A stretch of DNA of 64,000 bases from Diphasiastrum complanatum (lineage: Eukaryota; Streptophyta; Lycopodiopsida; Lycopodiales; Lycopodiaceae), in NCBI GenBank assembly GCA_029204225.1, contig CM055111.1, positions 19,013,015 through 19,077,014 of the forward strand, written 5' to 3'. The notes beneath the pieces were generated by a model. The model had not been told where the DNA came from. It saw only the letters and a list, made by a program, of their open reading frames with translations, and did not search any database. The translations under genes were made by a program, and so were the position numbers. Below are positions 35,108 to 47,200 of the stretch, one piece after another (positions within the stretch are counted from its first letter, which is position 1; each line of letters starts with the position of its first letter).

Positions 35108-37276
35108 CTAATCTGTTGCAGGACCCACTGCAACACCGGTGATGTCTTCCGCTTGGCACTTGAAAAAGCGTGGATTTTCAATGGCTTCCAAAAAACCAGG
35201 TGCTTATTATCCGCAAAATTTATTTGCCAAAATTGGAAGTCCCTCAATTGGCCGCTACATACCAGCCCTCTTGAGCACTTATTGTGAATTTTGTTCGCCT
35301 CGTCATCGCGCCGTCTGCTTTCGCTCGCTCATCTTCCGGCTTAGGGCTTCAAAAACTTGGAAGCGGAGCTTACTTCCAAAATTAAGAGGCCCCAAGTATT
35401 CTCTTATTTTTTCTATGAAGCCCATTTCTTGCCAGTCTTCCACCATGGTCACATAGCATGACGACATAAAGGCCGCTATGTAGTATAGCCTGGCCATCAT
35501 CTCATGGTTTTCTTCTGACTGGAGGACTGTGTTTGGTTGATCCTAATGGGATCCAAACCTCGATCCCAGAAACACTCTTGCTACATCAGGAAGGCCATGG
35601 ATCTGCAATACTCGGCACTTTCCTGCACGCAGAGATTGGCACTTGACTTGTATTTGTGCCCGAAGTCTAGTAATTGTAGCCTCAGATCATCCGGGAAGGT
35701 TCTCTTTGTAATTTCCGAAATGACTGGCCAGTTTACTAACTCCACTTGAGGCTTTTCCACCGGCCATGGGTTTCTGCATTTGAGCGGCATGCAAAAAGGA
35801 TCCACTCGCTTCCAAGTCGGTGCCCTCAAATATTCCTGGCGTCGCCTGGTATCCTTCAGGACTTTGCTCCGCCATTCTGGTTGCGGTTGTAGTGTGGCAA
35901 TGATCTCGGCCCTGGTGGAGTATTGGCTTTGATCGATGTCTTCTTTGTCGCCCCTCATATTGAGAGGGTATTTTCTTTCAAATCGCTCTGATTCTCTTGT
36001 TTCAGCCAATTTACTTCTAGGTCGAGTAGGGGAAGTTGTCCTACGCGGCTGGGGCGACCTTGCCAAATAATCATCAAGGGCCTTGGTGCCCGTATCTTTC
36101 TCTTTTGCTCGCTCGCTTGTCGACGGCTCATCTGCACCCGTGTCTGGCCTGGACGAGAATCTTCTTGTCTCCGGTTGGTCAACCAGGAAGTCATCATCGG
36201 CTCCAATGTCTGTGTTAGTTTCCAGAAGGTCAAGGATGGAGTGATCTGGGGAGAGGTGTGCGGGGGTGAACAGTTTAGGAGGAGGTGGAAATAAGAAGTT
36301 ATACGCAACACCGGGGGAGTGGAGTTGCTGGAGGAACTCGTCCCGTCGGGCCTTGTGGGTGTCAGCTGGACCTTTTGATGGGCCCATTATTTGACTAGGA
36401 GGTGATGCCAAGAAAGGGAAAATTGAGCGGAGTAGGAGGAAGGGTTAAAGGTGGGAGGGGGTCAGGGAAAGCTCATGGAAGCAGCACAGGCTCTCTGGCC
36501 ACCCGATCCTGAGCTACCATCTGATGGGTGGGTTTTCCCATCCTGATTCCCTGCTCCATCATTCCCATCATCGTCTCGTGGCTTCGTTACGTGAGCACCT
36601 GCTTGGGCCTTGCACGTCGTGTCCCATAATTGGTTCACATTGTCCAAGACTTGCTGCAGGGCCTTCGTTGTTTCTTCCAGGTGCTTCTGGGACTCCAGGA
36701 TGATCTTATCTTGTTCAGCCTTATGTATTTCTCCATCCGGATGGCTGAGGCCTGTGGGGCCTAGATTTGAATGTCCTCGGGCTTGACTGGAGGAGCATTG
36801 ACTGTCATTGCACCCGACGATCCGTCTCGTACTTGGTCGATTTGGACCATCTGGTGCTTCAGTTGCTGCTGGACCTCTTCCATGGTGGATTTCTGCCCGA
36901 CCATCACGGATCTGCTTTCTACTGCCTCTTTTCTTTTTCTTTGGCCATCCTTTGATATCGCGCAATCTCTTGGTCTTGATATTGGACCTTGCTCTCTAGA
37001 ACTTGATGTTGGCTGACGAGTGTTGTTGTGATGCTGTGGATGAGTTGCCACCATATGACGTGAAACCATGTGAAACTGATCCCACCGGTGATGTTTTTCC
37101 AGCTTGAAGCTTCTCTTGTCTTCGTTGTTGCCGTGTACCTGGCAACTGAGCCCTTGAGGTATCTGCATGTTGAGCTCCGGAGGTGCAGTTGCTTGTGGAT
37201 TCTGGGGTGGGCTTCTTGGCTTGTGTACCAAAGAGAGGATACCGGTGTTGACTCATTTGGCCTGGGATCCCAATGG
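35108..37276 (-). pseudogene. Large gag-like retroelement ORF, copy 3
   Basis: Read downward from 37276 in shifting frames: a Gln/Glu-rich coiled-coil stretch (LVSQHQVLESKVQYQDQEIA near 37010), a Gly/Asp/Ser-rich stretch near 36500, then an open 276-codon frame (36411-35581) with PPPKLFTPAHLSPD, an acidic/Pro-rich linker and the C-terminal domain (IATLQPQPEWR, LVNWPVISE, LLDFGHKY), continuing after frameshifts with ARLYYIAAFM (about 35490). The spacing of W-P-I/V, F-x-x-K-Y and A-R-x-Y-Y-x-A-A-F matches copy 2, so the two are homologous although diverged. The N-terminal domain is missing: at 37277 the sequence switches abruptly to gypsy integrase. Confidence 0.55.
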
Positions 37277-38250
37277 TGAAGTACCTGGTCACCTAAATAT
37301 AGATCTTTATTGTGCAGGTGATGGTTATGCCAAGCTTTTTGACATCGTTTGTTAACTAGTTGTGCGTGATAAGATATTAGTCTTGTCTCGCATAACTGGG
37401 CTAACGTAAACAGCTTGGTTTTGACTTGTTGTTCGATTGAAGCTTTTTCATAGAGATCTGTTGAAAAAGCCTTTGTAACTCTTAGCAAAGGTACTAAGAA
37501 TTCTACGGACATTACCGCTTCTTGACCGTATACTAAGTGGAAAGGGGTTACCCACCCAGTGGCTTTCTTCGAGGTGGTGCGGTAAGCCCAAATAGCTGAG
37601 AAAAGTTTTGTTTCTCAATCAGAGCGACTGGTTTCAACTATCTTGGTTAGAATTTTGCAGATCGTCTTGTTAGTTTATTCAGCCTGGCCATTACACCTAG
37701 GATAGTACGGTGTACTTTTTTGTGAACAACAAGGTAATGGCGTAGGAGATTATCAACGACAACATTTAAAAAATGCATGCCGCGATCACTAACAAGCTCA
37801 ATGGGACAGCCAAAACGGGTAATAATGTTTTCGTAAAGAAAACGTGCAACTGTTTTTGCATTGGCGTCCTTCGTTGCTCGGGCCTCTACCCACTTAGTGG
37901 CGTAATCTGTGGCTATGAGGATGTATCGAGCTTGGGTATGTTTCGCTGCTGGACTGATGGGTCCAACAAAGTCAATCCCCCACTTATGGAAGGCTTCGCC
38001 TTCTATAATGAGAGTCAATGGTGTGAAGTCTGCTTTGGTATTTTTCTTTGCACTTTGACAGACATCACATGCTTTAATGACAACAAACGTGTCTTTAAAC
38101 AAAGATGGCCACCACAATCCTGCTCGAAGGATAATCTTCGCTGTGGCTCCAGCAAAAAAGTGGCCACCTCCAATGCCCTCATGAGCCTGAGATATTATCG
38201 GTCGTATCTCATATTCATAGGCACATCGTCTTTGAGTTTGAAAAAAAAAT
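37277..38250 (-). pseudogene. Ty3/gypsy integrase fragment (OTA type), copy 2
   Basis: From about 38230 down: HEGIGGGHFFAGATAK, LWWPSLFKDTF, CDVCQ (zinc-binding His/Cys region), KWGIDFVGPISPAAKHTQ, DYATKWVEARATKDANAKTV, ELVSDRGMHFLN (second catalytic Asp), then frameshifted C-terminal sequence to LGDQVLH at 37277. Better preserved than the copy at 23.4-24.5 kb. It is joined without RT to a SWIM-domain fragment above and to ORF copy 3 below, so both ends are breakpoints. Confidence 0.9.
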
Positions 38251-38279
38251 ATAATACAGATGCTTGCACGGAACATACC

Positions 38280-38573
38280 TATTTGATGACAAAATCGAAA
38301 CATGTGCATGACGGCTCACAACTTAGGGTCACTTGGTATGTTGATCCCGTGTTGCTGCTATCATAGCTCTCTATTTTAAAAATTTCTACATCATTGTTTT
38401 GATTTCTATCAACTTGAAGTACTTTACAGTTCAAGCTAAGTCCTCTACTAATTCTCTCTTTGGCAGCCACAGAAACACCAAATCTTTTTCGCATGACCTT
38501 TCTTTTGCCAGATGACATAGGGTCTCCTACATGTTGCTGTTCACCAACACTATGGTCCTCATTTTCATAGTTG
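38280..38573 (-). pseudogene. SWIM-containing C-terminal fragment of the MULE-like transposase
   Basis: On the minus strand from 38573 the frame is open: acidic start, KRKVMRKRFGVSVAAKERISRGL, then YQVTLSCEPSCTCFDF, the first Cys-x-Cys half of a SWIM zinc finger as found at the C-terminus of MULE and FAR1-type transposases. The His/Cys half is missing; a TAG and the gypsy integrase follow. Reading from 29458 across the CAACT duplication into this fragment keeps the frame, so it is probably the displaced end of the pseudogene at 26975-29458. Confidence 0.65.
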
Positions 38574-39398
38574 TGTTGGTGGTATTCCCAACAAAGTGTA
38601 AATAAATAAAAACATCCAATAAAATGTGTTGTGAGGGCATGGCATCCTGCGTGTATAAGCCCATGGCCCAATGAGCACGCAAATAAAGTTGTAAATAAAA
38701 TAAACATGACTTGGGCCTTGGAATTAAAATAAAACTAGAGGCCCAATGTCATTTTTGAACTTAGAGATCACTTTTTAGAGTTGGGTCCAAATTGGGACTC
38801 ACATGAATCTTGTGATTTCTAATGTACTTTTTGTGGACCCTTGGATCAAGTTGGGTCCAAGATGAATGGATATGATCATTGTGAATAGTAGCCAATAGGA
38901 TTGAGGGGCAAGGGCCTTTCCCATTTTATAAAAAGGCACCATTTGTACACTATTTCAATGCTTAATGAGAAGGAGGAAAATCTACCATTTTTGGAAGAGA
39001 AGCATTCTCATTTGCTATTCACTACTTGCTAATGCTCTTGATTGTGTTTTCCATTGCTTTCTATTTCCATGTTTATTGTTTGCCATAGTGAATGCTTTTC
39101 CATTAGCAAGCATAAGGAGCATTTGAGCTAACCTCCACCCTCACTCTCTATCTCTCTCTCTTTCTCTCTTCTCTTCTCAACCTCTTATTTTCTATCCCTT
39201 TCCTTCATCCAAATCATGATGAAAGTTAGTGTAGATGAGTAGAGTTAAAGGAGAATAGTGTTAGTGGTGATTAGAGTTAAGGGAGAAAATAGGAAATTAA
39301 CTAAAAGTAGCATCTATGCATAGTTAGGTACTTATCCAGTGATCTAACCCTTGTTGACAGGCAAGAGAGCTATACTACGCGAGATCTTTGACCCTACA
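38574..39398 (+). mobile_element. Ty3/gypsy 5' LTR, right member of the pair (825 bp)
   Basis: Starts TGTTGGTGGTATTCCCAACA, ends CCCTACA, and is followed after one base by the primer-binding site. Its TATAAAAAGGC near 38937 is a candidate LTR promoter. Confidence 0.93.
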
Positions 39399-39399
39399 G

Positions 39400-39417
39400 T
39401 GGCGTCGTTGCTGGGGA
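39400..39417 (+). promoter_or_regulatory. Gypsy primer-binding site
   Basis: TGGCGTCGTTGCTGGGGA differs at two positions from TGGCGCCGTTGCCGGGGA, the plant OTA-gypsy primer site usually matched to tRNA-Asp. It fixes the LTR edge at 39398. Confidence 0.88.
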
Positions 39418-39765
39418 TAGGTTTCCACTAACTAGTTTAGCTGCATTTTAGCTATTTTCTTGCTTTTTAGAGTAGTTTTAGGTAGATTTTTGGGTGTTTA
39501 GAGTTAGTTTTTTGTATTTTTTTTGTGTTTGGACTATTCACACCTAGCAGAGGAGGTGTGAGAGGGTAGAGGAGGCCCTGAACAGCCTCTAAGGTCTTGA
39601 AACCCAAACCGACCAGCCAAAAAACCCAAAAAACACACTAATCTGTATTTTGGAGGGAAAAAGAGCTTAAAATCTTATCAAATTTTTATATCTCCAGATC
39701 AGTGAGAATTAACCCTTACATGACTGGCAATAGCTCCAGGGTACTGTCCCAGACCTGCATAGAAG

Positions 39766-40485
39766 CCTGCGAGAGTTAGTTCCAAGCAGATTGTAAAAAT
39801 CAGAGAAAAATCATAAAAATTTCAAAAAGCCCTTGAAAAAATCCAAAAAAAAATTCAAATCCTCATAAGAATTCTCGTAGAGCCCTCTGAAGTTCCATCT
39901 CAGTGAAACCAGGACACAGAGAAGCTTGCGAGAGTTACTTTGATGTCTAAGTGTCTGTGCAAGAGTTCCCAGTAAAAAAAAGACGGGAAAGTACCAGTGA
40001 ACCCTCGCAGACAGCAAAATTTTCAATTCCAGTGGTCAAGAACTCTCGCAGAGGATTTTGAAGTTCCATCTCAGTGAGACCATGACACAGAAGAGCTTGA
40101 GAGAGTTAGTCTGACTCTAGTGAGCAGAAAATTGGATTTAAGTGCTAAAAAAATCACTAAAAAGAGAAGATCCAGCAAATCCTTCCAGTAAGAACTCTCG
40201 CAGACCCTCTCAATCGATTCTGAATGGCAATTTACATCGGTGATGAAGCCTGCGAGAGTTAATGTGAAGATCTGGTGAAGATCAAGCCAAAAAAATGGTT
40301 TTGAACCCTCGCAGACAGTGAAATTTTCACTTCTTGCGAGAGTTTACTCTCGCAAAGAATTCTATAGTATGATCTGTCCAGATCCAGCTACTGTGAACCT
40401 TGCAAGAGTTACTTCCCAGAGATCTAAAAGATATCAAGCTATTTACCTGCAGCAACCAACCCTTGCACAAGATAACCCTCTCAGA
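39766..40485 (+). repeat. Gypsy leader array of CTCTCGCA / TGCGAGAG motifs
   Basis: About a dozen copies of ACTCTCGCAGA or its complement TGCGAGAGTTA, some degenerate, alternate between the primer site and gag. Clear forward or reverse copies start at 39768, 39927, 40001, 40042, 40194, 40251, 40305, 40334, 40346 and 40401. At 40334-40355 a reverse and a forward copy form a perfect hairpin (10-bp arms, 2-bp loop). Flanking words (GAAGTTCCATCTCAGTGA) also recur, so the array grew partly by duplication. Confidence 0.85.
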
Positions 40486-40691
40486 CAAGATCAGTGGAAA
40501 GATCCGCATCAGATCCAGCTACTATCAAAATCTCAGATCAATCAGTGCAAGGAGTAAAATGTTATCAGGGAAAAACCATCGTAAAAGGCCTAAAATTCAT
40601 TTTCGGTTGATCAGATCGATCAGATACTTGAAGATCCAGACTACATCCTACTGTATAAGCAAGATCCAATCACTTTGGAACCCACCATTGG

Positions 40692-43600
40692 ATGAGTCTG
40701 AGATCGGGACGATCAATAGCACGAAGGATAGCAAATCAGGCACCACACCTTCCCAGATTAGCAGTTGAGGAACAAGAGCCAGAACCGGAACCAGCACCAA
40801 TGGATCCAATGGGCCAACCCATACTTGTCGCTCCCTTGCAAGCAGTCCGAAGAGCACCATGGATGGAGATGCCAAAATATGACGGATGAGTGAAACCAAA
40901 AGGTGTAGCTGCCGATATCCCCATCAAGATAGCAGGCATGCAGTTTGTGATTACTTTTGTAGTCATGGATATACCTGAATCTCCATCTGCATACCGAGTC
41001 TTACTGGGAAGACCATGGTTGAGGACTACGCAAGTAGTACACAACTGGGGTACAGGGAAACTCACCTTCAAAAACAGAGAACAGGCCATAAAGGTTGATC
41101 CAACCACATGGGTAGTGAAAAGGTTGATGACGGATCATCCACGACAGATCATACGATTGATCGCCCAAGGCCAGCCAAGGGAGGTCACTATCATTCAGAG
41201 ATGGATGTCATGAGATGGACAGATGCATTAGCAACTATTGACTGCCAGGCATTTCAATATGAATCAGATCCAGAACCGAGTACATCTTCACCCAAATGTT
41301 ACACTATGGACACACCAATCACATTTGGGGTGAATATGATAAACGTAGCATGGCTGTCAGCGGAGCCTATTGAAAACCCAGTGGACGATGATCTAGTCCC
41401 TTGGCAACATGCTCTAACTTATAATAAGGAGGTTGAGCTGACTGATGAACATGTCCTACATCACATGGACCCAGATCGTTACAGAACCAAGAAGGTACCA
41501 GCTCAACCACCACAAAATTCTGCTATGGCGAAATTCTCAAGGATCGATCCACCCAAGGCACCTGTGAATAAGAAGAATTAGTTGAAGCAACGCTACAACC
41601 AGGTGATCCGATGGAGTGACCTACCCGAAGAGGCGATAGCTACAGTAAACATTGATATTCGCAACCATGAGGCGAATGTCACAACAGTCCCAAAGAAAGA
41701 CAACAAGGATGAACCCACCAAAATGACAAAAAAGAGCAAAAAGAAGGTGTTGGATTCCTTGAAGTCACTCCAGTTGGACTCAAACACAGTGTCATCTTCT
41801 GCTGAAAGAGGAATCTCGACGAGCTCCCGTTCACGAGATGTCTGATACTTTCAAGAACTATACTTTGGACAACGTGGTAATCATGATGCCGCAAGCCCAA
41901 CGAGAACCTTATCAAAGTCAAGCACCAGCAGAACAAGTCTTAGAGGGACCTGCACGAACACAGCCAATGAATCTTGTGGAGCCAGGAGAAGAAGAAAGGA
42001 TAGTGCATGTGGGAGAGCAGTTAGCACCCACGCAGTTCAAGAGACTATGATCCTTGTTGATGGAATATAAAGACTGTTTTGCTTGGAGCTATAGTGATCT
42101 AAAGGGCATTCCGCCAATAGTAGTCCAACATACCATACCTTTGGTGGACGAAACAGACCCCAAGGTGAGCCATTACTATCGCTGCAACCCGAACTATACA
42201 GAACTGATCAAGCAGGAGTTGCAAAAGCTGATGGACGCAGATTTCATTTATGAGATCGAGCACACGGAATGGGTATCACTGATAGTTATAGTACCCAAGA
42301 AGAATGGCAAAATGCGGATCTGTGTGAATCTGAAGGCGCTAAATGCAGTCACCAAAAAGGACCATTTTCCTTTACCAATTACAAAAAGTGTCCTTGATAG
42401 GGTAGCTGGCGCCGAAGCCTACAATTTTCTAGACGACTTCAGCGGCTACAACCAAGTGAAAATAACCCCCTAGGACCAGCACAAGACAACATTTGCCACA
42501 GAATGGGGAACCTATGTCTATAAAGTGATGCCATTTGGACTTTGCAATGCCCCAAGCACTTTCCAGCGAGTCATGCAGGCGGCATTCAAAGATTATTTGC
42601 AAAAATTTCTGGAAATTTCCTTGGACAATCTGTGCGTGCATGGACCAGATTCAGAACACTTATCCAATTTGGAGAAGGTGTTACAAAAATGCCGCGACTA
42701 CCAGATCTCCCTGAATCCAGAAAAATGTCAATTTTGGGTGACACATGGCTTGATACTCGGCCATATAGTGTCAAGACACGAGATCGCCACAGATCTATCA
42801 AAGATCGAGATCATTATTGATCTATCACCACCGGGGACGATCCGCGAGGTCTACATTTCATGGGTCATGCTAACTATTATAGGATATTCATTCTTGATTT
42901 TGCGAAGTTAGCCAGACCAATCTACAAACTCACAACAGATCCACATTAAAATGAGAAAGCCCTAAAAGCTTTCCAAAAGCTTAAGGATGCATTGGTCTCA
43001 GCACCAATCTTACGGCCACCCAATTGGTCCATTGAGTTTCACGTGCATACGGACGCATCAAAGTATGCAGTTGGAGCAGTCTTAACCCAGCTCGGTGAAC
43101 ACAAAAAGAATTTTCCAATTCGGTTTGCAAGCCGACAGCTGAATGATACCGAAATGAACTATTCAATCACAGAGCGGGAAGTGCTGGCAATGATCTATGC
43201 GGTTAAGAAATTTTGACATTACTTGATGGCCATACATTTTCTTTTTTATATGGACCATCAACCCTTGTTCTATCTCATTAATAAAACTTGCAACACCGGA
43301 AGAATCACCAGATGGCTACTTCTGTTGTTGGAGTTCGATTTTTGGATAGTAGCTCGCAAGGGAAAACAACACTACATGGCAGATCATGTGTCACGAATCA
43401 AGGGAAAGGAGAAGTTAGCAGATGCTGCCTTATTTTACGTGAACACAATACCATAATGGGCTGTCGACATTGTTGAATATCTAATGCATGGCCAACCAGA
43501 CAAATCACTACCAAAGGCGGCACAACGAAAATTGATTTTGAAGTCTAGACCTTATCAGCTGATTGCCGGCCAGTTGTATCGAAGAGGTCAAGATGGAATT
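40692..43600 (+). pseudogene. Ty3/gypsy gag-protease-RT-RNase H, decayed
   Basis: A short gag start (MSLRSGRSIARRIA, 40692) ends at a TGA by 40889; most of gag and the protease active site are missing. The protease C-terminal half (ESPSAYRVLLGRPWL) follows at 40890-41210, then an acidic linker with a TAG. RT runs from 42054: IPLVDETDPK, MRICVNLKALNAVT, EAYNFLDDFSGYNQVKITP, TAG, VYKVMPFGLCNAPSTFQRVM; the catalytic box reads SLDN (42621-42632) rather than Y-x-D-D. After a frameshift near 42860, RNase H shows HTDASKYAVGAVL (Asp), ITEREVLAMIYA (Glu) and MDHQPLFYL (Asp). Stops are TGA for Arg at two sites and TAG/TAA for Gln or Glu. Integrase is cut off near 43620. Confidence 0.9.
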
Positions 43601-43918
43601 ACAGCTCCAAAGAGAGTTTAGAATGGAGAGAAATCTTTGATTTTGTGCTTCCAAACCCCAGACCAGAGTTTTTCACACAAATCTATTCTTGGCTTCCTAT
43701 TCACATTATTTTGACAGGCCTATCCTCTTGCTCTAAGGTCGTCCTACTGCTTGAACTTTGATGCGTCAATCTGTTTGTCAAACGGTGTCTGATTGAATGC
43801 ACACTGACTACAAACACCAAATAGCCTGCTTCGAAATTTCAAATTTCCGTTTGTTGAGGTTTTTGATTCAGCCGACAACCCTTGTCTCTGAATCCTCACA
43901 CAGTCTCAAGCTCACCAA

Positions 43919-44250
43919 GCTTCTGTATGCTAAACTCTCTGCACCAGTGTTTCTCCTTCCGTTTTCAACCCGCCGTAAACCCCGAACTTGCTTCGAACAA
44001 GAACACGGATCATGCTACATAGTAACACAGACAAAAAACACTCTCCACAACAAGCTCACATAGCAACTGTATTTCTCAAAATGAAATTACACTGTACATA
44101 TAGTTGCTCACTCAAGCAACCCATGCATGACCCAGGTTGTCGTTGGCGGGACGCGTGTCCCATCGACTTGCCTCGTGGCGAGGCCAACTGATTTTTATCA
44201 ACTGATAGGAGCCACAGTACAGTAGCACAGTGATTCTACTTTAATTCTAA
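43919..44250 (-). mobile_element. Second copy of the small LTR element, primer site deleted
   Basis: Matches 4450-4869 in the same orientation: leader words (GCACCAGTGTTTCTCC, CAACCCGCCGTAAACC) run straight into the LTR (CAAGCTCACATAGCAACTGT, GGACGCGTGTCCCATCGAC), ending TTAATTCTAA at 44250. A deletion of about 75 bp removed the primer site and the LTR's inner tip. The 300 bp before it (43621-43918) show no gene. Confidence 0.75.
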
Positions 44251-47200
44251 CTGTATAACCCAAGTAGGTAAATTTACACATGAATGGATGGATTACTGCC
44301 TATTATGTGAAAAATATGTGATACATAGGCTTAAATATCAATTCATGCAAAAAATGGAATAAATGACGGTCCAGAAAACCATCTTTTATTCTGGTTGATA
44401 GGACAGCTTTACAAAAGTCGTCATTTATGCCAAATTATTATTTTTTAAGTTTTATGGCTTCATGTGTAGATAAGTGGGCAAATAAAAGCAGTTAGATGGA
44501 TATGATAGTATAACATGCCTTTAAATTAATATAAGTGTGTCATATTTTTTTGATACACGTCGATGATATGTATTAGTGTTGATTCCGACAGTATAGAACA
44601 TGTCGATATGTATAGAACAATATACAACATGCCTTGTAGTTAAAGATATTGGGCATTAGAAGCCAAGTGCACTATGATGGTGTTATATAATATCCATAAT
44701 ACTAAAAAATTATTGGAGTTGAATGACATGTTATGATATTTAATCTCAAAATATGAAAAACCATCTCATTATAGTTGAAAAAAGTTGGACATGCCCTTTG
44801 GGTACCAACATAATGAGGCTGATACTTAATCGTCTCTCTTTTTATTCATGTGAAATTTCATGCCATTTCTATTTTCACAATGTCGGTCTTGCTTATTTTG
44901 AACTCATTGACATTGCATCATAGTGATGCTTCACTTCAAAAATCTTACTACACCTCAACATACTAATAAGGATGCAAGTATGCATGCTATACATGATATG
45001 TGCTTTGAGAGACCAATATATTACATTCTTTAGACTTCAACTATCAAACTAATCATTGTTTGAAGCAAAGTTTCAATCATGTCATTTAAAAAATGTGATC
45101 TTCTTGTAAGTCTCTAAAATCAACATATCAATTGCTCATTTCTTAGATTGGGAAATGCTAGAATTTTATTGTGAGTGTACTAAGAGTACATCAAAGTACT
45201 AAAATTCTAAATATCCAATTCATTATTTACATTCTGGTCAACAAAATAGGCTTCTAGGGATTAAATGCCTAGAACAAGAAACTTGAGGACACCTTGGAGA
45301 TATCGAGCTACGATGGAGAGGTGATAGGTAGTAGAAATCAACATCAACCAAAAACCAAACAGTTTCAAATAGCAATAGTTCACAAAGGAAAAATCCAATG
45401 AATTCAAAGCACAGTGCTCCAAGGTGTCCTTGAGTGCATGCATATGGGGACGTGAACGTAATATTGTTGGAAGATTAAACTTGTTTAGCATGTCTATTTT
45501 GGGGGATATGGAATGTCAGGTTGGGGTTGCACATGCTTGTTTGGTTTACTATTACTTATAATCATATAATGAAGTCATCGAAATATTATACTACATATGT
45601 CAAATATACTTGATAGATTTAAGATGCCCATGTATACTCATATTAAATGAAAGATGTCATTCTTGATGCAATTTTACACAACATACACAACCTTCAATTG
45701 AATAGAGCATTCAAAATTTCTACTTGGTTGTTCAAAAATTGGTTGTACTTAATCAACATTTGTTGTTTTTTGAAATTATCAACAAGCCTTTGTTTTGCAT
45801 GTAAGTAAATGTTGGATGAAAATGAACTATATACTTAGATAAGTATATATGATTGCTTTGTTTGAAATTCTATGATCAAAAAATAATTCATCAATTAATA
45901 GAAGAGCATAGAACTATAATCTAATGTCGTGATAGATACGTACCAAAAGGTGCTATTGCTACATTTCAAATAATAATTGGCATGTCATTGGTGCAACAAT
46001 TACTATGACACTTTGTATCATGCCACTTGACCATAAATTTTACTTTTCACAAAGATAAGATCAATAGATTAGAATGAATGGTGGCTCATCCCCTTAACCC
46101 TACTCATATTTATTACTAATGCACGATAACATTTTCTTGGTATGTTGTATAAGCTTTAGTAATATTCTTGACATGGTAAAGGTGGTTATCAATATCATGG
46201 CATGATTAGCAGTATCATGCTAACAAAGTCTCCATATTTAAGCATTATTATAATCATCATGTTTGCTACAAGAAGCATCAATTCGTTCTTATCCAATAAA
46301 AGAGTAGTCAGCAACTATCTAGCTAACTCATGTGCTATATTTGATCAATGAAATTTTCTAATGTAGCACTATGCAATCATTTATATTTATGTCTCTCTCA
46401 TAAAGTTGAAAGATTCTTGAGGATGAAAACATGCATTATATAATTCAAACTATTGATTATTGTTGTTGGCCTATCACTTATCCATGTTTCTTTTTCTCAT
46501 CTATGCTCTTCATAGGTGCTTTCTTTTATGTCATACTCCTACATGAACATACATCTAAATAGCAAGAATTTGAAATCAGCATAATCCACAATGACCATGA
46601 TCAAACATAATCCAATGTACTAATTAAAATGCATTACATCTAAGCATCATCATCACATAAACATCAATAAAACAACGAATAATAAATATTACCAAAATGA
46701 CCCATCAATCATCCCATGTTTGATCCACTAATATAGAAGAACAATTAAGTCTTTTCTTTTCTAGATGAAATGTCTTCATTATTTTATATGAATTATGTTT
46801 TAAAAGCAATGTTGGAAGCTTAAATAGTTAAAAAAAAGTGACGCATCATAATTAACAAAATATTTTCAATTTATGTTTCATAGAGATTAGAATTAAGGGT
46901 TGTGCCCTTAAATATTTGAAAACAAGTCCTTTTGTCATGTGCCAAATCCAAACAATAGCAATTACAATGAAAGTAAAGTTGATAACAAGATAAATGGAAA
47001 GCATTCAAGATAGCATATCCATAGAAAGCTAGAAACACAAGGATCTTTATAAAATCACATTAGGAATGAAAGAAGGAGTACATAGCATGGATTCATGTAG
47101 ATAAGGCACATGAGACCTAGCAATGGAAATTCCAAGGCTCACATTTACAAGAGGAAGCTAGGAGCTCTCACTTGCAAATGAGCCAAAAGATCCCAAATGT

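Noticed and set aside
39766-40485. CRISPR-like array
   Set aside because: Motifs are 11 bp, in both orientations and irregularly spaced, and sit in a eukaryotic retroelement leader.
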